A stretch of DNA of 64,000 bases from Firmicutes bacterium UBA5201 (lineage in GTDB: Bacteria; Bacillota; Clostridia; Peptostreptococcales; Acidaminobacteraceae): NCBI GenBank assembly GCA_002412775.1, contig DHVT01000019.1, positions 1-64,000 on the forward strand, in the 5' to 3' direction. Both the position numbers and the translations under genes were made by a program. The notes below the pieces were generated by a model, which worked only from the letters and a program-made list of their open reading frames with translations, was not told the origin of the DNA and did not search any database. This document shows, one piece after another, positions 17,155 through 25,436 of the stretch. The stretch's first letter is position 1. Every line of letters begins with the position of its first letter.

Positions 17155-17181
17155 ATAGAAAATCACAGAAGGCCTGTGATT
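17155..17181 (-). terminator. Intrinsic terminator after sigD
   Basis: AATCACAG and CTGTGATT form a perfect 8-bp stem (plus-strand arms 17174-17181 and 17161-17168) with a 5-base loop, followed by TTCTATT on the minus strand. It marks the likely end of the flagellar operon. Confidence 0.75.
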
Positions 17182-17192
17182 GAATTATCGAC

Positions 17193-17927
17193 TTAAAAAA
17201 GATTATTTAATGCAATTTTGAGTTTGGATATGGCTTTTGTATGAATCTGAGATACTCTGGACTCGGAAATACTTAAGATTTCCGCGATTTCCTTGTAAGT
17301 GAGTTCTGAGTAATAATAAAGTTGCATGACGCGCATTTCTTTTTCAGGCAATCTGTCAATGGTGGTCGCCAAGATTTTTTTGACCTCTTTTTCAACAAAT
17401 TTATCTTCCGGTTGAAATTCCACCGTATCGGAAGCAATATCGAAACTCATGTTGTCTTCAATTTTTTCTTCTAAAGAGACAATGGAATAAGTCGTCGCTT
17501 CACCTAGCATTCTATTATAATCATCCAGTGTGAGATTGAGTTCCTCGGCTATCTGCTCATCGGTGAATTCGCTGCCGTGTATTTTTTGAAGCTTTTGGAT
17601 GGCCTCTTCAATTTTCTTGTACTTTTGGCGTGTGCTTCTGGGAATCCAGTCCATATGTCTTATTTGATCTATGATCGCACCCCTGATCCTGATGTTTGCA
17701 TAGGTTTCAAATTTGATTTGCTTCTTGTGATCGAATTTGTCAATGGCATCAATGAGACCAATTATTCCATAACTAAGCAAGTCATCGAATTCTATATGGG
17801 CATTATAGCTGGAATACAATCTGCCGGCGATAATTTTTACAAGGGCCACATAATGGATGATGAGTTCGTCTTTAGCCGTTTTGTCATTAAATTCTTTATA
17901 ATTGATCCAAAGTTGTTCATTGGTCAT
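17193..17927 (-). CDS. sigD: RNA polymerase sigma factor for motility genes (SigD/FliA)
   Basis: Alternative sigma factor of the sigma-28 group (244 aa). Region 2 shows DLLSYGIIGLIDAIDKFD, then the FliA-type FETYANIRIRGAIIDQIRHMDWIPRS; region 4 is a helix-turn-helix with LTYKEIAEILSISESRVSQIH. It directs transcription of late flagellar and chemotaxis genes. The ATG at 17925-17927 is chosen because AGGTG lies 6 bases upstream. It closes the flagellar operon after cheD, as in B. subtilis, and sites matching its consensus are seen before flgB and fliM, which suggests positive feedback. Confidence 0.96.
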   Translation of the reverse strand: MTNEQLWINYKEFNDKTAKDELIIHYVALVKIIAGRLYSSYNAHIEFDDLLSYGIIGLIDAIDKFDHKKQIKFETYANIRIRGAIIDQIRHMDWIPRSTRQKYKKIEEAIQKLQKIHGSEFTDEQIAEELNLTLDDYNRMLGEATTYSIVSLEEKIEDNMSFDIASDTVEFQPEDKFVEKEVKKILATTIDRLPEKEMRVMQLYYYSELTYKEIAEILSISESRVSQIHTKAISKLKIALNNLF

Positions 17928-17945
17928 TTGCAACACCTACAATGA

Positions 17946-18431
17946 TTAGATTTCTTTTATGCCCTTACCCGCTGTTTTGATGATGAGTTTACCGTTTTCA
18001 CTGAAGAATTCGATTGTACGTCCGAAGTTTCCACCAGTTTCATCTGATTTCAGCGGAATGCCCATTTCCTTGAGTATGATTCTCACCGCCTCAGCGTTTC
18101 TTTCACCGATTTTCATGGTTTCATTTGCTGAAGAAAACGAAAACATTTGTGCTCCACCAGCGATTTTTGCAGAGATCCTGCTTTTCTTTGCGCCCTTTGT
18201 CTCCATTTGCTGTATCAGTTCCACAATGGCTGTGTCAGCAAATTTTGCGACATTCTCATTTTTTCTGATGGCTTTGCTTGATGGTAACATGATATGGGCC
18301 ATACCGGTCACCTTGGATGAGGCGTCATATAAACAAATACCGACACACGACCCTAATCCAAGGGTCGTGAGAGCATCTGGAAATTCGACGACTTTAAGGT
18401 CAGCCATACCTACTTTGATCATAGTGCTCAT
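17946..18431 (-). CDS. cheD: Chemoreceptor glutamine deamidase CheD
   Basis: CheD (161 aa) deamidates receptor glutamines and, in B. subtilis, also binds and activates CheC. LGLGSCVGICLYD holds the catalytic Cys, followed by GMAHIMLPSS (catalytic His) and later KIAGGAQMF. It overlaps the cheC stop by 4 bases (ATGA), in line with the known CheC-CheD partnership. Confidence 0.96.
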   Translation of the reverse strand: MSTMIKVGMADLKVVEFPDALTTLGLGSCVGICLYDASSKVTGMAHIMLPSSKAIRKNENVAKFADTAIVELIQQMETKGAKKSRISAKIAGGAQMFSFSSANETMKIGERNAEAVRIILKEMGIPLKSDETGGNFGRTIEFFSENGKLIIKTAGKGIKEI

Positions 18432-19048
18432 AAAGTCACTCCTAAACTGCCTAATAAAACTTCATACGAGTCCATGTCCGGTATGAGGAAAAAATAACCG
18501 TCGACACTTTTTGCTTCAAGTGTTTCAATGAATTCATTCTGAATAATCAACACATTGTCGCTCATCTGTCCAAAATGAATCGCAGGAACGCTGAGTATCG
18601 CTCCGGCCATGTCAATGGCAAGTGCGGGAACGGAAATTTTGATATTAAGATTGGTGAGACCTGATAACGATGCGATGTAAGAACCCGCCAATATATTGCC
18701 TATCTCTTTTAATGCCGATGTTGTAAACTCATCAAATTCAGAATTGTCCCTCGGCATGAGAAGATCAACGAGATTGATTGCGGAAGGTTGGTCCAAAACA
18801 AACATGATGCTGCCGTTGATATCTCCCTCAAATTTGAAGAAAATACCGCAAACCACGTTTTCTGGCCCACCCAACAGTTCAGGGACCTCATCAAAATCCA
18901 GCAATTTTACAACTGGTACTTTCATGTCGATTTTCTTGTTGATCATTGTTGCAAGTGAAGTTGCGGCATTGCCAGCTCCGATATTACCGATTTCTCTTAG
19001 GACGTCCAAGATTATACCATTGTTTATCTTATCAAATTCAATGCCCAT
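18428..19048 (-). CDS. cheC: CheY-P phosphatase CheC
   Basis: CheC (206 aa) removes phosphate from CheY-P and is regulated by CheD. Both active-site helices carry the ExxN pattern: EIGNIGAGNAATSLA near residue 19 and EIGNILAGSYIASLS in the second half. The second of two adjacent ATGs (19046-19048) is preferred because AGAGG is 6 bases before it, whereas the first is too close. It sits between cheW and cheD. Confidence 0.95.
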   Translation of the reverse strand: MGIEFDKINNGIILDVLREIGNIGAGNAATSLATMINKKIDMKVPVVKLLDFDEVPELLGGPENVVCGIFFKFEGDINGSIMFVLDQPSAINLVDLLMPRDNSEFDEFTTSALKEIGNILAGSYIASLSGLTNLNIKISVPALAIDMAGAILSVPAIHFGQMSDNVLIIQNEFIETLEAKSVDGYFFLIPDMDSYEVLLGSLGVTL

Positions 19049-19057
19049 CATTCACCT

Positions 19058-19498
19058 CTATTCAACGTGTTGCTCAATATTTAAGACCTTATAAAGGTCA
19101 ATCAGCATGATAATGCGACCGTTTTTCTTTCCGATATTTTTGATGAACTCATTGTCGACGTCTTTTCTCACATTGGGTGCGTCATCGATATCATCGGTTG
19201 AGATTTGAAGCACTTCGGAAGAGGAGTCCACAAGCATACCGATTTTCAAATCATCTACATTGACAATGATGATCCTGGATTCGTCTGATGCGTCCTTTGG
19301 TGTGAGACCAAATCTTGCTCTAAGATCTACGACCGGTACGATAATGCCTCTGAGGTTGATTACTCCGTTCACATAATTCAGAGTATAAGGTACCCTGGTG
19401 ATTGGAAGAACTTTTTCAATATTTTCCACATTGTTGATATCAATGCCATAAAACTCCTGATTGAGTCTAAACGTTACAAATTCTCTGATTTCACTCAT
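19058..19498 (-). CDS. cheW: Chemotaxis adaptor CheW
   Basis: CheW (146 aa) links CheA to chemoreceptors. The single CheW domain is full length: FVTFRLNQEFYGIDINNVENI, then NYVNGVINLRGIIVPVVDLR and a LIDLYKVL end. GGGTG precedes the ATG. It lies 14 bases after cheA. Confidence 0.96.
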   Translation of the reverse strand: MSEIREFVTFRLNQEFYGIDINNVENIEKVLPITRVPYTLNYVNGVINLRGIIVPVVDLRARFGLTPKDASDESRIIIVNVDDLKIGMLVDSSSEVLQISTDDIDDAPNVRKDVDNEFIKNIGKKNGRIIMLIDLYKVLNIEQHVE

Positions 19499-19512
19499 AT
19501 TATCACCCCTGA

Positions 19513-21576
19513 CTAGAATAATTGGTTCGGATCGACGATCAACGCAACACTACCATTGCCTAAAATGGTTGCTCCTGCGATAGCCTTGATACCTGTGAGA
19601 TATTTGCCAAGGGATTTTATGACGATTTCCTGTTGACCGATAAGTCCATCGACTACCAGACCTGCTTCAACATCTCCCTTTTTGACGATGACAACGATAA
19701 TCTCATCCAATTCCTCTTTGGTTTGATCAATATCCAAAACGTGCTTCATCCTGATAATAGGAAGAGTCTTGTTTCTGTATAGAACAACTTCCTGATCTTG
19801 AACCATTGTGATGTTGCGTGTTTCAATATTTGTGATTTCCTTGATATTGTTCAGTGGAATGGCGAACTTCTCTTTATTCAGATTGACCATCAATGCCTGA
19901 ATGATTGCTAGTGTAAGCGGTAATCTAATAATGAATTTGCTGCCTTGTCCCAAAGTTGACACCACTTCGACCGTACCATTGATCGCTTCAATTTTCGATT
20001 TGACAACATCAAGTCCCACGCCTCGTCCAGATAGATCGGTTACTTTGTCCACTGTGCTGAACCCTGCCTCAAACAATAGATTGATCAATTCTTTGTCAGT
20101 CATGATATCCGCTGTCTCTTTTGTAATGATTCTCTTTTCGACAGCTTTCTTTTTGATGACTTCCGGATTGATCCCCTTGCCGTCATCCTCAACTTCAATG
20201 ACAACGGTGTTGCCATCAGGATATGCTCTGAGAGCTACAAATCCAGTGTCGGCCTTACCTGCTTTTTCACGCTCTGCAGGAGACTCTATACCGTGGTCCA
20301 GTGAATTTCTGATCAAGTGGATCAATGGATCGCCAATTTCATCGATAACGGTTCTATCGACTTCAGTTTCTTCTCCAGACATGAACAACTTGATGTTTTT
20401 GCCAAGGTCTTTAGAAAGGTCTCTCACCAATCTAGGGAACCTGTTGAAAGTTCTCTCCACAGGCACCATTCTGACTTTCATGACAGCGTCATGAAGGCTT
20501 GTGGTGATGCGCTCCAGGTATTCTATAGCTTCGTTCATGTTGTTGCTGCTGTTCTGGTCTACCATTCGATTTTGACTCGTGTCCAAATCCTCAAGTCGTG
20601 TCTTGATGATGATCAATTCACTCACAAGGTTCATCAGATTGTCCAGTCTGCCAATTTCAACACGAACTGTTTTTGATGTTTTGCCTTTGTCCGATTTTGT
20701 GTTTTGCGCTTCATCTTTGCCTGATTTGGCAACTTCCTCATCCACGTGATCAAGGTCGATTTCAACATCTTCCAAGGATTTTTCCATTACATAATCCATC
20801 TCTTCGAGAGGTTCCACAATGACTTCCTTGATTTCAGAAATTCTCATGAGTTCTGTTTTGCAGTAAGTCTCATCCAATTTCGTAAAATATAGGATTTCAA
20901 AAGATTGGTCAAATTTCTCATCTTCGATTTCTTCTGCTTGCGGATATGATCTGATGATTTCTCCGAATCTTTCCAGTGTATTGAATACAATGAATGCACG
21001 AGCCGCTTTAAGCATACAGCCTTCATCCAACGTCACTTTTATGAGGTAGGACTTGACATTCATCTCAAATGCGGTCTGTATGATATTCTCAATGTCATTG
21101 AGGCCGATATGGAATGTTTCATCCCCAATATCATTTTTAACAGGTTCACTTTTCTTGGGTTCTGATTTTCCGGCTGTCATGTCACCTTTGTTGTCAGCGA
21201 TCACAGCAAGTTTCTTGACTAAAGCTGAAGAATCCAAATCACCTTCGCTGCCATTCTTTTCAAGATTGTCTATATATTCTTCAAGTGCATCGAAACACTC
21301 GAATAAAACATCGACAATATAACTGGTCACTTTCACTTCGCCATTTCGGACAAGGTCCAAAAGATTTTCCATCTTATGTGTCAAATCAGCTACTTTGGTA
21401 AAACCCATTGTTCCAGACATTCCTTTTATTGTATGCGCTATTCTAAAAATCTCACCCAAATGTGATAAATTATCCACGTCTTTTTCAAGAACCAGCAAAA
21501 TTTCGTTCATCGTTTGCAAATGCTCTTTTGATTCATCGATAAATATTTCTAAGTATTGACTCATATCCATATGCAT
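19513..21576 (-). CDS. cheA: Chemotaxis sensor histidine kinase CheA
   Basis: CheA (687 aa) receives receptor signals and phosphorylates CheY and CheB. The N-terminal Hpt domain has the phosphorylated His (about His48, in RIAHTIKGMSG). A CheY-binding P2-type region follows (about 160-260), then the dimerisation helix near RLDNLMNLVSELI. The ATPase domain shows LIRNSLDHGIE, DDGKGI and GRGVGLDVV, and a CheW-like domain ends the protein. Three in-frame ATGs (21574-21576, 21568-21570, 21562-21564) lie behind GGAGGTG; the first overlaps the cheB stop and was kept, but the second is possible. Confidence 0.97.
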   Translation of the reverse strand: MHMDMSQYLEIFIDESKEHLQTMNEILLVLEKDVDNLSHLGEIFRIAHTIKGMSGTMGFTKVADLTHKMENLLDLVRNGEVKVTSYIVDVLFECFDALEEYIDNLEKNGSEGDLDSSALVKKLAVIADNKGDMTAGKSEPKKSEPVKNDIGDETFHIGLNDIENIIQTAFEMNVKSYLIKVTLDEGCMLKAARAFIVFNTLERFGEIIRSYPQAEEIEDEKFDQSFEILYFTKLDETYCKTELMRISEIKEVIVEPLEEMDYVMEKSLEDVEIDLDHVDEEVAKSGKDEAQNTKSDKGKTSKTVRVEIGRLDNLMNLVSELIIIKTRLEDLDTSQNRMVDQNSSNNMNEAIEYLERITTSLHDAVMKVRMVPVERTFNRFPRLVRDLSKDLGKNIKLFMSGEETEVDRTVIDEIGDPLIHLIRNSLDHGIESPAEREKAGKADTGFVALRAYPDGNTVVIEVEDDGKGINPEVIKKKAVEKRIITKETADIMTDKELINLLFEAGFSTVDKVTDLSGRGVGLDVVKSKIEAINGTVEVVSTLGQGSKFIIRLPLTLAIIQALMVNLNKEKFAIPLNNIKEITNIETRNITMVQDQEVVLYRNKTLPIIRMKHVLDIDQTKEELDEIIVVIVKKGDVEAGLVVDGLIGQQEIVIKSLGKYLTGIKAIAGATILGNGSVALIVDPNQLF

Positions 21577-22637
21577 TACACCTCCATGGCTTTCACTATT
21601 TCATTTGCTATATTAGAAAGGCCGACAACCTTATCTACGGCATCAAGTTTTATTGCAATCTTTGGCATTCCGAATACAATGCAACTTTCCTCGTCCTGAG
21701 CAATCACGAACCCACCGCTGTCTTTCAATTTTTTCATCCCTTGGGCACCGTCGGCACCCATTCCAGTCATGATCACACCCACGACATTTTTATGGTTCGT
21801 ATCGACTATGGATTCCAACATGGCGTCTACAGATGGTCTATGCCCACTTACTCTATCACCATTATCTAATTTTATCACAAATTGTCCATTCTGTTTAGTC
21901 ACTTTTAAATGTTGGTCTCCAGGCGCGAGATAAGCCCACCCTTGTTGCAGGACATCACCGTTTTCTGCTTCCTTGACATGGATCTGGCTCATCGAGTCCA
22001 AGCGTTCCGCCAATGATTTGGTGAACCCTGGAGGCATGTGTTGCACAATCAGGAAACTTGCATTGATTCCACTTGGAATAAACGGAATGACATCTTGAAG
22101 CGCACGCGGTCCACCAGTGGATGTGCCGATGGCCACTATTTTTTTAAATCTGCTGTTTGCCTGAATACTGCTTGATGGAACTATCGTATCACTTTGAATG
22201 ATTTGAGGCGATGGTTTTGGGTTTCTTATCGCTTTGACTTTGGTCCTGCTGGCAATTTGTATTTTTTCAATGAGTTCATTCTTCACTTCAGGTGCGGACA
22301 CCTTGATCAATGAGGAGGGTTTGGTGATGAAATCAAAAGCTCCCAAATCCAGCGCTTTCAAGGTTTCTTCAGCGCCCTTCTTTGTAAGGCTGCTCAGCAT
22401 GATCACCGGCAACGGCATTTCGGCCATTATTGTGCGGAGTGCTGTCAGACCATCCATTTTGGGCATTTCAATGTCCAGCGTCACAACATCCGGTTTCAGC
22501 AGTTTGATTTTGGCAATCGCATCTTCACCGTTTCTTGCTACACCGACAACTTCCATTTGTTGATCCGATTCAATCATATCTGTAATGACTTTTCTCATGA
22601 ATGCGGAATCATCTACTACGAGTATTTTTATTTTCAT
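21576..22637 (-). CDS. cheB: Chemotaxis response regulator and methylesterase CheB
   Basis: CheB (353 aa) removes methyl groups from receptors. The receiver domain has DD at 9-10, phospho-acceptor Asp55 (VVTLDIEMPKMDG) and the late Lys in ITKPSS. The esterase domain has the catalytic Ser in AIGTSTGGPRAL, His in IVQHMPPGFT and Asp in MTGMGADGAQGM. No strong ribosome site is visible, so it is probably translated by coupling to the pilZ gene that ends 2 bases before it. Confidence 0.97.
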   Translation of the reverse strand: MKIKILVVDDSAFMRKVITDMIESDQQMEVVGVARNGEDAIAKIKLLKPDVVTLDIEMPKMDGLTALRTIMAEMPLPVIMLSSLTKKGAEETLKALDLGAFDFITKPSSLIKVSAPEVKNELIEKIQIASRTKVKAIRNPKPSPQIIQSDTIVPSSSIQANSRFKKIVAIGTSTGGPRALQDVIPFIPSGINASFLIVQHMPPGFTKSLAERLDSMSQIHVKEAENGDVLQQGWAYLAPGDQHLKVTKQNGQFVIKLDNGDRVSGHRPSVDAMLESIVDTNHKNVVGVIMTGMGADGAQGMKKLKDSGGFVIAQDEESCIVFGMPKIAIKLDAVDKVVGLSNIANEIVKAMEV

Positions 22638-22638
22638 A

Positions 22639-23373
22639 TCACATCAAGCCCTTTTTTATTAAATTCCGCTCGATTTCAAATACATATGAAACGATGCGGG
22701 ATTGAGTTGCAGAATCAAGATCTATAAACTTGATACCCACTTCCATGTGATTGTCATCTTTTTTCTGTACACGCATCACTTCACCTTTGAACTTGTTCCA
22801 AACATTGTTGAGCAGGACTTCTCCTTTGATCAGTTCTCCTTTTTCGAAGGTGCTTCGAGTCAGGACTCGAATACCGCCACCGCTCAGATCGAGTGATTCA
22901 AAGGGAAATTTCTCCTCAACGACTTCTTCGACCATCAAGTCTTTCTCGTTCTTGTATTTGGTGGTCAACAAGAGTTTCCTCCTTGCGATTTCCTGATCTG
23001 AAAACTTCTTTTCAATCAGGAAAAAACCTTTCGACTTGAAGTTTACACGGTAGAACTTCCTACGTTGGATCCGTTTGATTTCGGATTCCAATTCAATGGA
23101 GACACTGGGCAAATTGTCATAAAGGAGCCTTTCAATCATTCGTCCTTTAAACAGATACATACCTTGGTTCTCAATATAAAATCTGAAATAATAACCATAA
23201 CGTCTTTCCATGGCATACAGATGTCCTTCATGTATGGGATTGGAAATGATCAATCGTTCATCATTTACAACTTCATACACAAATGACGATAATGTATAAG
23301 ACTCCTGATTGTTTACATAAATCATTATGTCAAGTGTATCAGCGATGTTAAAAAATTTAGTGAAACCTTCCAT
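22639..23373 (-). CDS. YcgR/MotI-type PilZ protein, c-di-GMP-binding flagellar brake
   Basis: Protein of 244 aa with an N-terminal YcgR-like domain (about 1-95) and a PilZ domain. The c-di-GMP-binding motifs are intact: RRKFYR at about 104-109 (RxxxR) and DLSGGGIRV at about 162-170 (DxSxxG). In E. coli YcgR, and in B. subtilis MotI (DgrA), such proteins slow or disengage the motor when c-di-GMP is high. The ATG at 23371-23373 is chosen over a GTG three codons upstream because AAGGTGG lies 5 bases before it. Its place inside the flagellar operon, between flhG and cheB, supports a motility role; the brake role is inferred. Confidence 0.9.
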   Translation of the reverse strand: MEGFTKFFNIADTLDIMIYVNNQESYTLSSFVYEVVNDERLIISNPIHEGHLYAMERRYGYYFRFYIENQGMYLFKGRMIERLLYDNLPSVSIELESEIKRIQRRKFYRVNFKSKGFFLIEKKFSDQEIARRKLLLTTKYKNEKDLMVEEVVEEKFPFESLDLSGGGIRVLTRSTFEKGELIKGEVLLNNVWNKFKGEVMRVQKKDDNHMEVGIKFIDLDSATQSRIVSYVFEIERNLIKKGLM

Positions 23374-23383
23374 GGAAACCACC

Positions 23384-24247
23384 TTAAATTTTATTGATCA
23401 ACTTATTGAGAAAACTTCTGAAACTGTTGTTGTTCTTGTTGTATTTACCGTTATTGTCCAGATTGTAAGCAATATTCTCAATTCCCTTGCTGGCTATGGC
23501 GCGAGGATACGCCTCAAGGAGTGGTATCTGTCTTCTGACCGCACGCTTCAGATTGTTGTCTTCGAATATGTACCCAAGGTTCTCAAGCTCCCTGTTCAGA
23601 AATTTGGATACAGCTTGATGCATCTTTCCGAAAACCTCATCTCCTTCTTCATTGCTTTCCACCCTGTTGATGATCAGTTTGATTTTCTTTTGATCGTCCA
23701 TGACAATGTTTTTAACGAGTGCATATGCATCCGTAATGGAAGTGGGATCGGGTGTGATGACCACGATCACGTCCGATGCGGCGTCAATGAAGGATAGAAC
23801 AGACTTGCTGAGTCCGGCTCCTGTATCAATCAGGATATAGTCCGATACCGCGTTGAAATAGGTCAAGGTATGAATCAATTTCTCCAATTGTTCGGAGTCC
23901 AGATCGATCAAATCCATAATACCCGAACCGCCTGAGATGATATTGATGTCATACAGTCCCTTGACAATAATATCTTGCACTGGCACCTCGCCTTTGATGA
24001 CATGTGACAAATTATATTTTGGAACGAGTCCGAAAAGAACATCAACATTTGCAAGACCAAGATCCGCATCGATTATGGTGACACTTTTGCCTTGTTTGGC
24101 GAGTGCAATACCCAAATTGACAGTGAAGTTCGTTTTCCCCACACCACCTTTGCCACTGGATATTGTAATTATTCTGGCATCAATGACATCCCTTTCAGGG
24201 ACTTCCTGGTCGCCTATTATATCTCTGAGCTTTTGAGCTTGATCCAT
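23384..24247 (-). CDS. flhG: MinD-like ATPase FlhG (FleN/YlxH)
   Basis: FlhG (287 aa) controls flagellar number and placement together with FlhF. The start is set at the ATG at 24245-24247 because the protein then opens with DQAQKLR, the DQAxxLR motif known to stimulate the GTPase of FlhF, and GGGGG lies just upstream; a reading with 44 more residues would run through flhF. The deviant Walker A SGKGGVGKT is at residues 31-39, and Walker B and switch residues are in IIDADLGLANVD and LIDTGAGL. It lies 19 bases after flhF. Confidence 0.95.
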   Translation of the reverse strand: MDQAQKLRDIIGDQEVPERDVIDARIITISSGKGGVGKTNFTVNLGIALAKQGKSVTIIDADLGLANVDVLFGLVPKYNLSHVIKGEVPVQDIIVKGLYDINIISGGSGIMDLIDLDSEQLEKLIHTLTYFNAVSDYILIDTGAGLSKSVLSFIDAASDVIVVITPDPTSITDAYALVKNIVMDDQKKIKLIINRVESNEEGDEVFGKMHQAVSKFLNRELENLGYIFEDNNLKRAVRRQIPLLEAYPRAIASKGIENIAYNLDNNGKYNKNNNSFRSFLNKLINKI

Positions 24248-24266
24248 TTTTTCCCCCGATAAAAGC

Positions 24267-25436
24267 CTATTTTTCAACATCAAAAATATATTGTATGATT
24301 TTTTCCTTGTCAGCTTCCTCAATATCATCCGGCACGCTTTGACCAATGGTGAAATAAGAAAGCGGTTTTCCTGTGACAACCTTGAGATTCAAAATATTGC
24401 CATATGAAGTCGCTTCATCAAGTTTTGTGAACAATAATCTGTAATCATCCAGAAAATCATAGGATTCGATGATGCTCTTCATATCTTTATAACTTGTGGT
24501 CATACTCATTACGAGAAAGACTTTGACAGAGTCCAAAAATTTGGTCAGCTCATCATAATCCGATTTGAGCTCTTTGCTTTTGTGGCTTCTGCCCGCAGTG
24601 TCAATCAAAATATAATCCTTGTCCCTGAACTTATAAAGCGCCTCTTCAAGTTCATTCGCCTCATAAATGACCTCAAGAGGGATTCCGAGAATCTCACTAT
24701 AGGTTTTTAGCTGTTCAACAGCTGCAATTCTATAGGTGTCAGCGGTGATCACACCGATTTTCTTGTTGTCGACCAATGTAAGTTTGGCGGCGATTTTCGC
24801 AAGAGTCGTTGTCTTGCCTACGCCAGTCGGACCAAGAAACATATAAATATTGGATTTGCCCTGCAAATCACGGTCAATCGTCTTTATATCACCAAGATAT
24901 TCCCTGGCGATTACTTTCATGGCATTGATTACGGTGTCGTGATTTTTTTCACTGAGGCTGATTTGTCTTTGTACGATTTCAAGTATCTTTTTTGCAATGG
25001 ATTCTTGAATATCTCTTTGTTTCAGGAAATCCACATAGAAATCTTCCTGGGAAATCTGCTTGGCATCCGTCACTGGACCTTGATGTTCGATATGATCCAC
25101 TTTATCGATGAGCAATTGGACCATTTTTTTGAGTTCCACCATTTCAGTATTGATGGTGGTGTCCATCTTTTTATCGGGTTCAACTGGTGAATGCTCTGCA
25201 GGTTTTATCACTTGAGGTTGCACGATTTGCTGTTCCTGTGGTTTGATTACCCTAGTTGTTGTGATTGGCTCATCAATGGCCGCCACAACTTCAATCACCG
25301 GTTTTTTGAAGAATTTGAACAATCCACCCGATTTGATTTTGCGCGTATTGAGGATGACGGCATCCATCCCGAGCTCATTCTTTATTTTGATCATTGCCTC
25401 ATTCATGTCTTTGACTAAATATCTTTTTACTTTCAT
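24267..25436 (-). CDS. flhF: Flagellar SRP-type GTPase FlhF
   Basis: FlhF (389 aa) is the third SRP-family GTPase and sets the site of flagellar assembly. An N-terminal basic region (MKVKRYLVKDMNEAM) leads into the NG domain with FLGPTGVGKTTTLAKIAAKL near residue 200, DTYRIAAVEQL, DTAGRSHKS and TKLDEATSYG. The ATG overlaps the flhA stop in a TAATG arrangement. FlhF and FlhG are adjacent, as usual. Confidence 0.97.
   Translation of the reverse strand: MKVKRYLVKDMNEAMIKIKNELGMDAVILNTRKIKSGGLFKFFKKPVIEVVAAIDEPITTTRVIKPQEQQIVQPQVIKPAEHSPVEPDKKMDTTINTEMVELKKMVQLLIDKVDHIEHQGPVTDAKQISQEDFYVDFLKQRDIQESIAKKILEIVQRQISLSEKNHDTVINAMKVIAREYLGDIKTIDRDLQGKSNIYMFLGPTGVGKTTTLAKIAAKLTLVDNKKIGVITADTYRIAAVEQLKTYSEILGIPLEVIYEANELEEALYKFRDKDYILIDTAGRSHKSKELKSDYDELTKFLDSVKVFLVMSMTTSYKDMKSIIESYDFLDDYRLLFTKLDEATSYGNILNLKVVTGKPLSYFTIGQSVPDDIEEADKEKIIQYIFDVEK

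Noticed and set aside
24247..24379. A 44-residue N-terminal extension of FlhG
   Set aside because: It would overlap flhF heavily, and the DQAxxLR motif is expected at the N-terminus; a ribosome site lies before the inner ATG.
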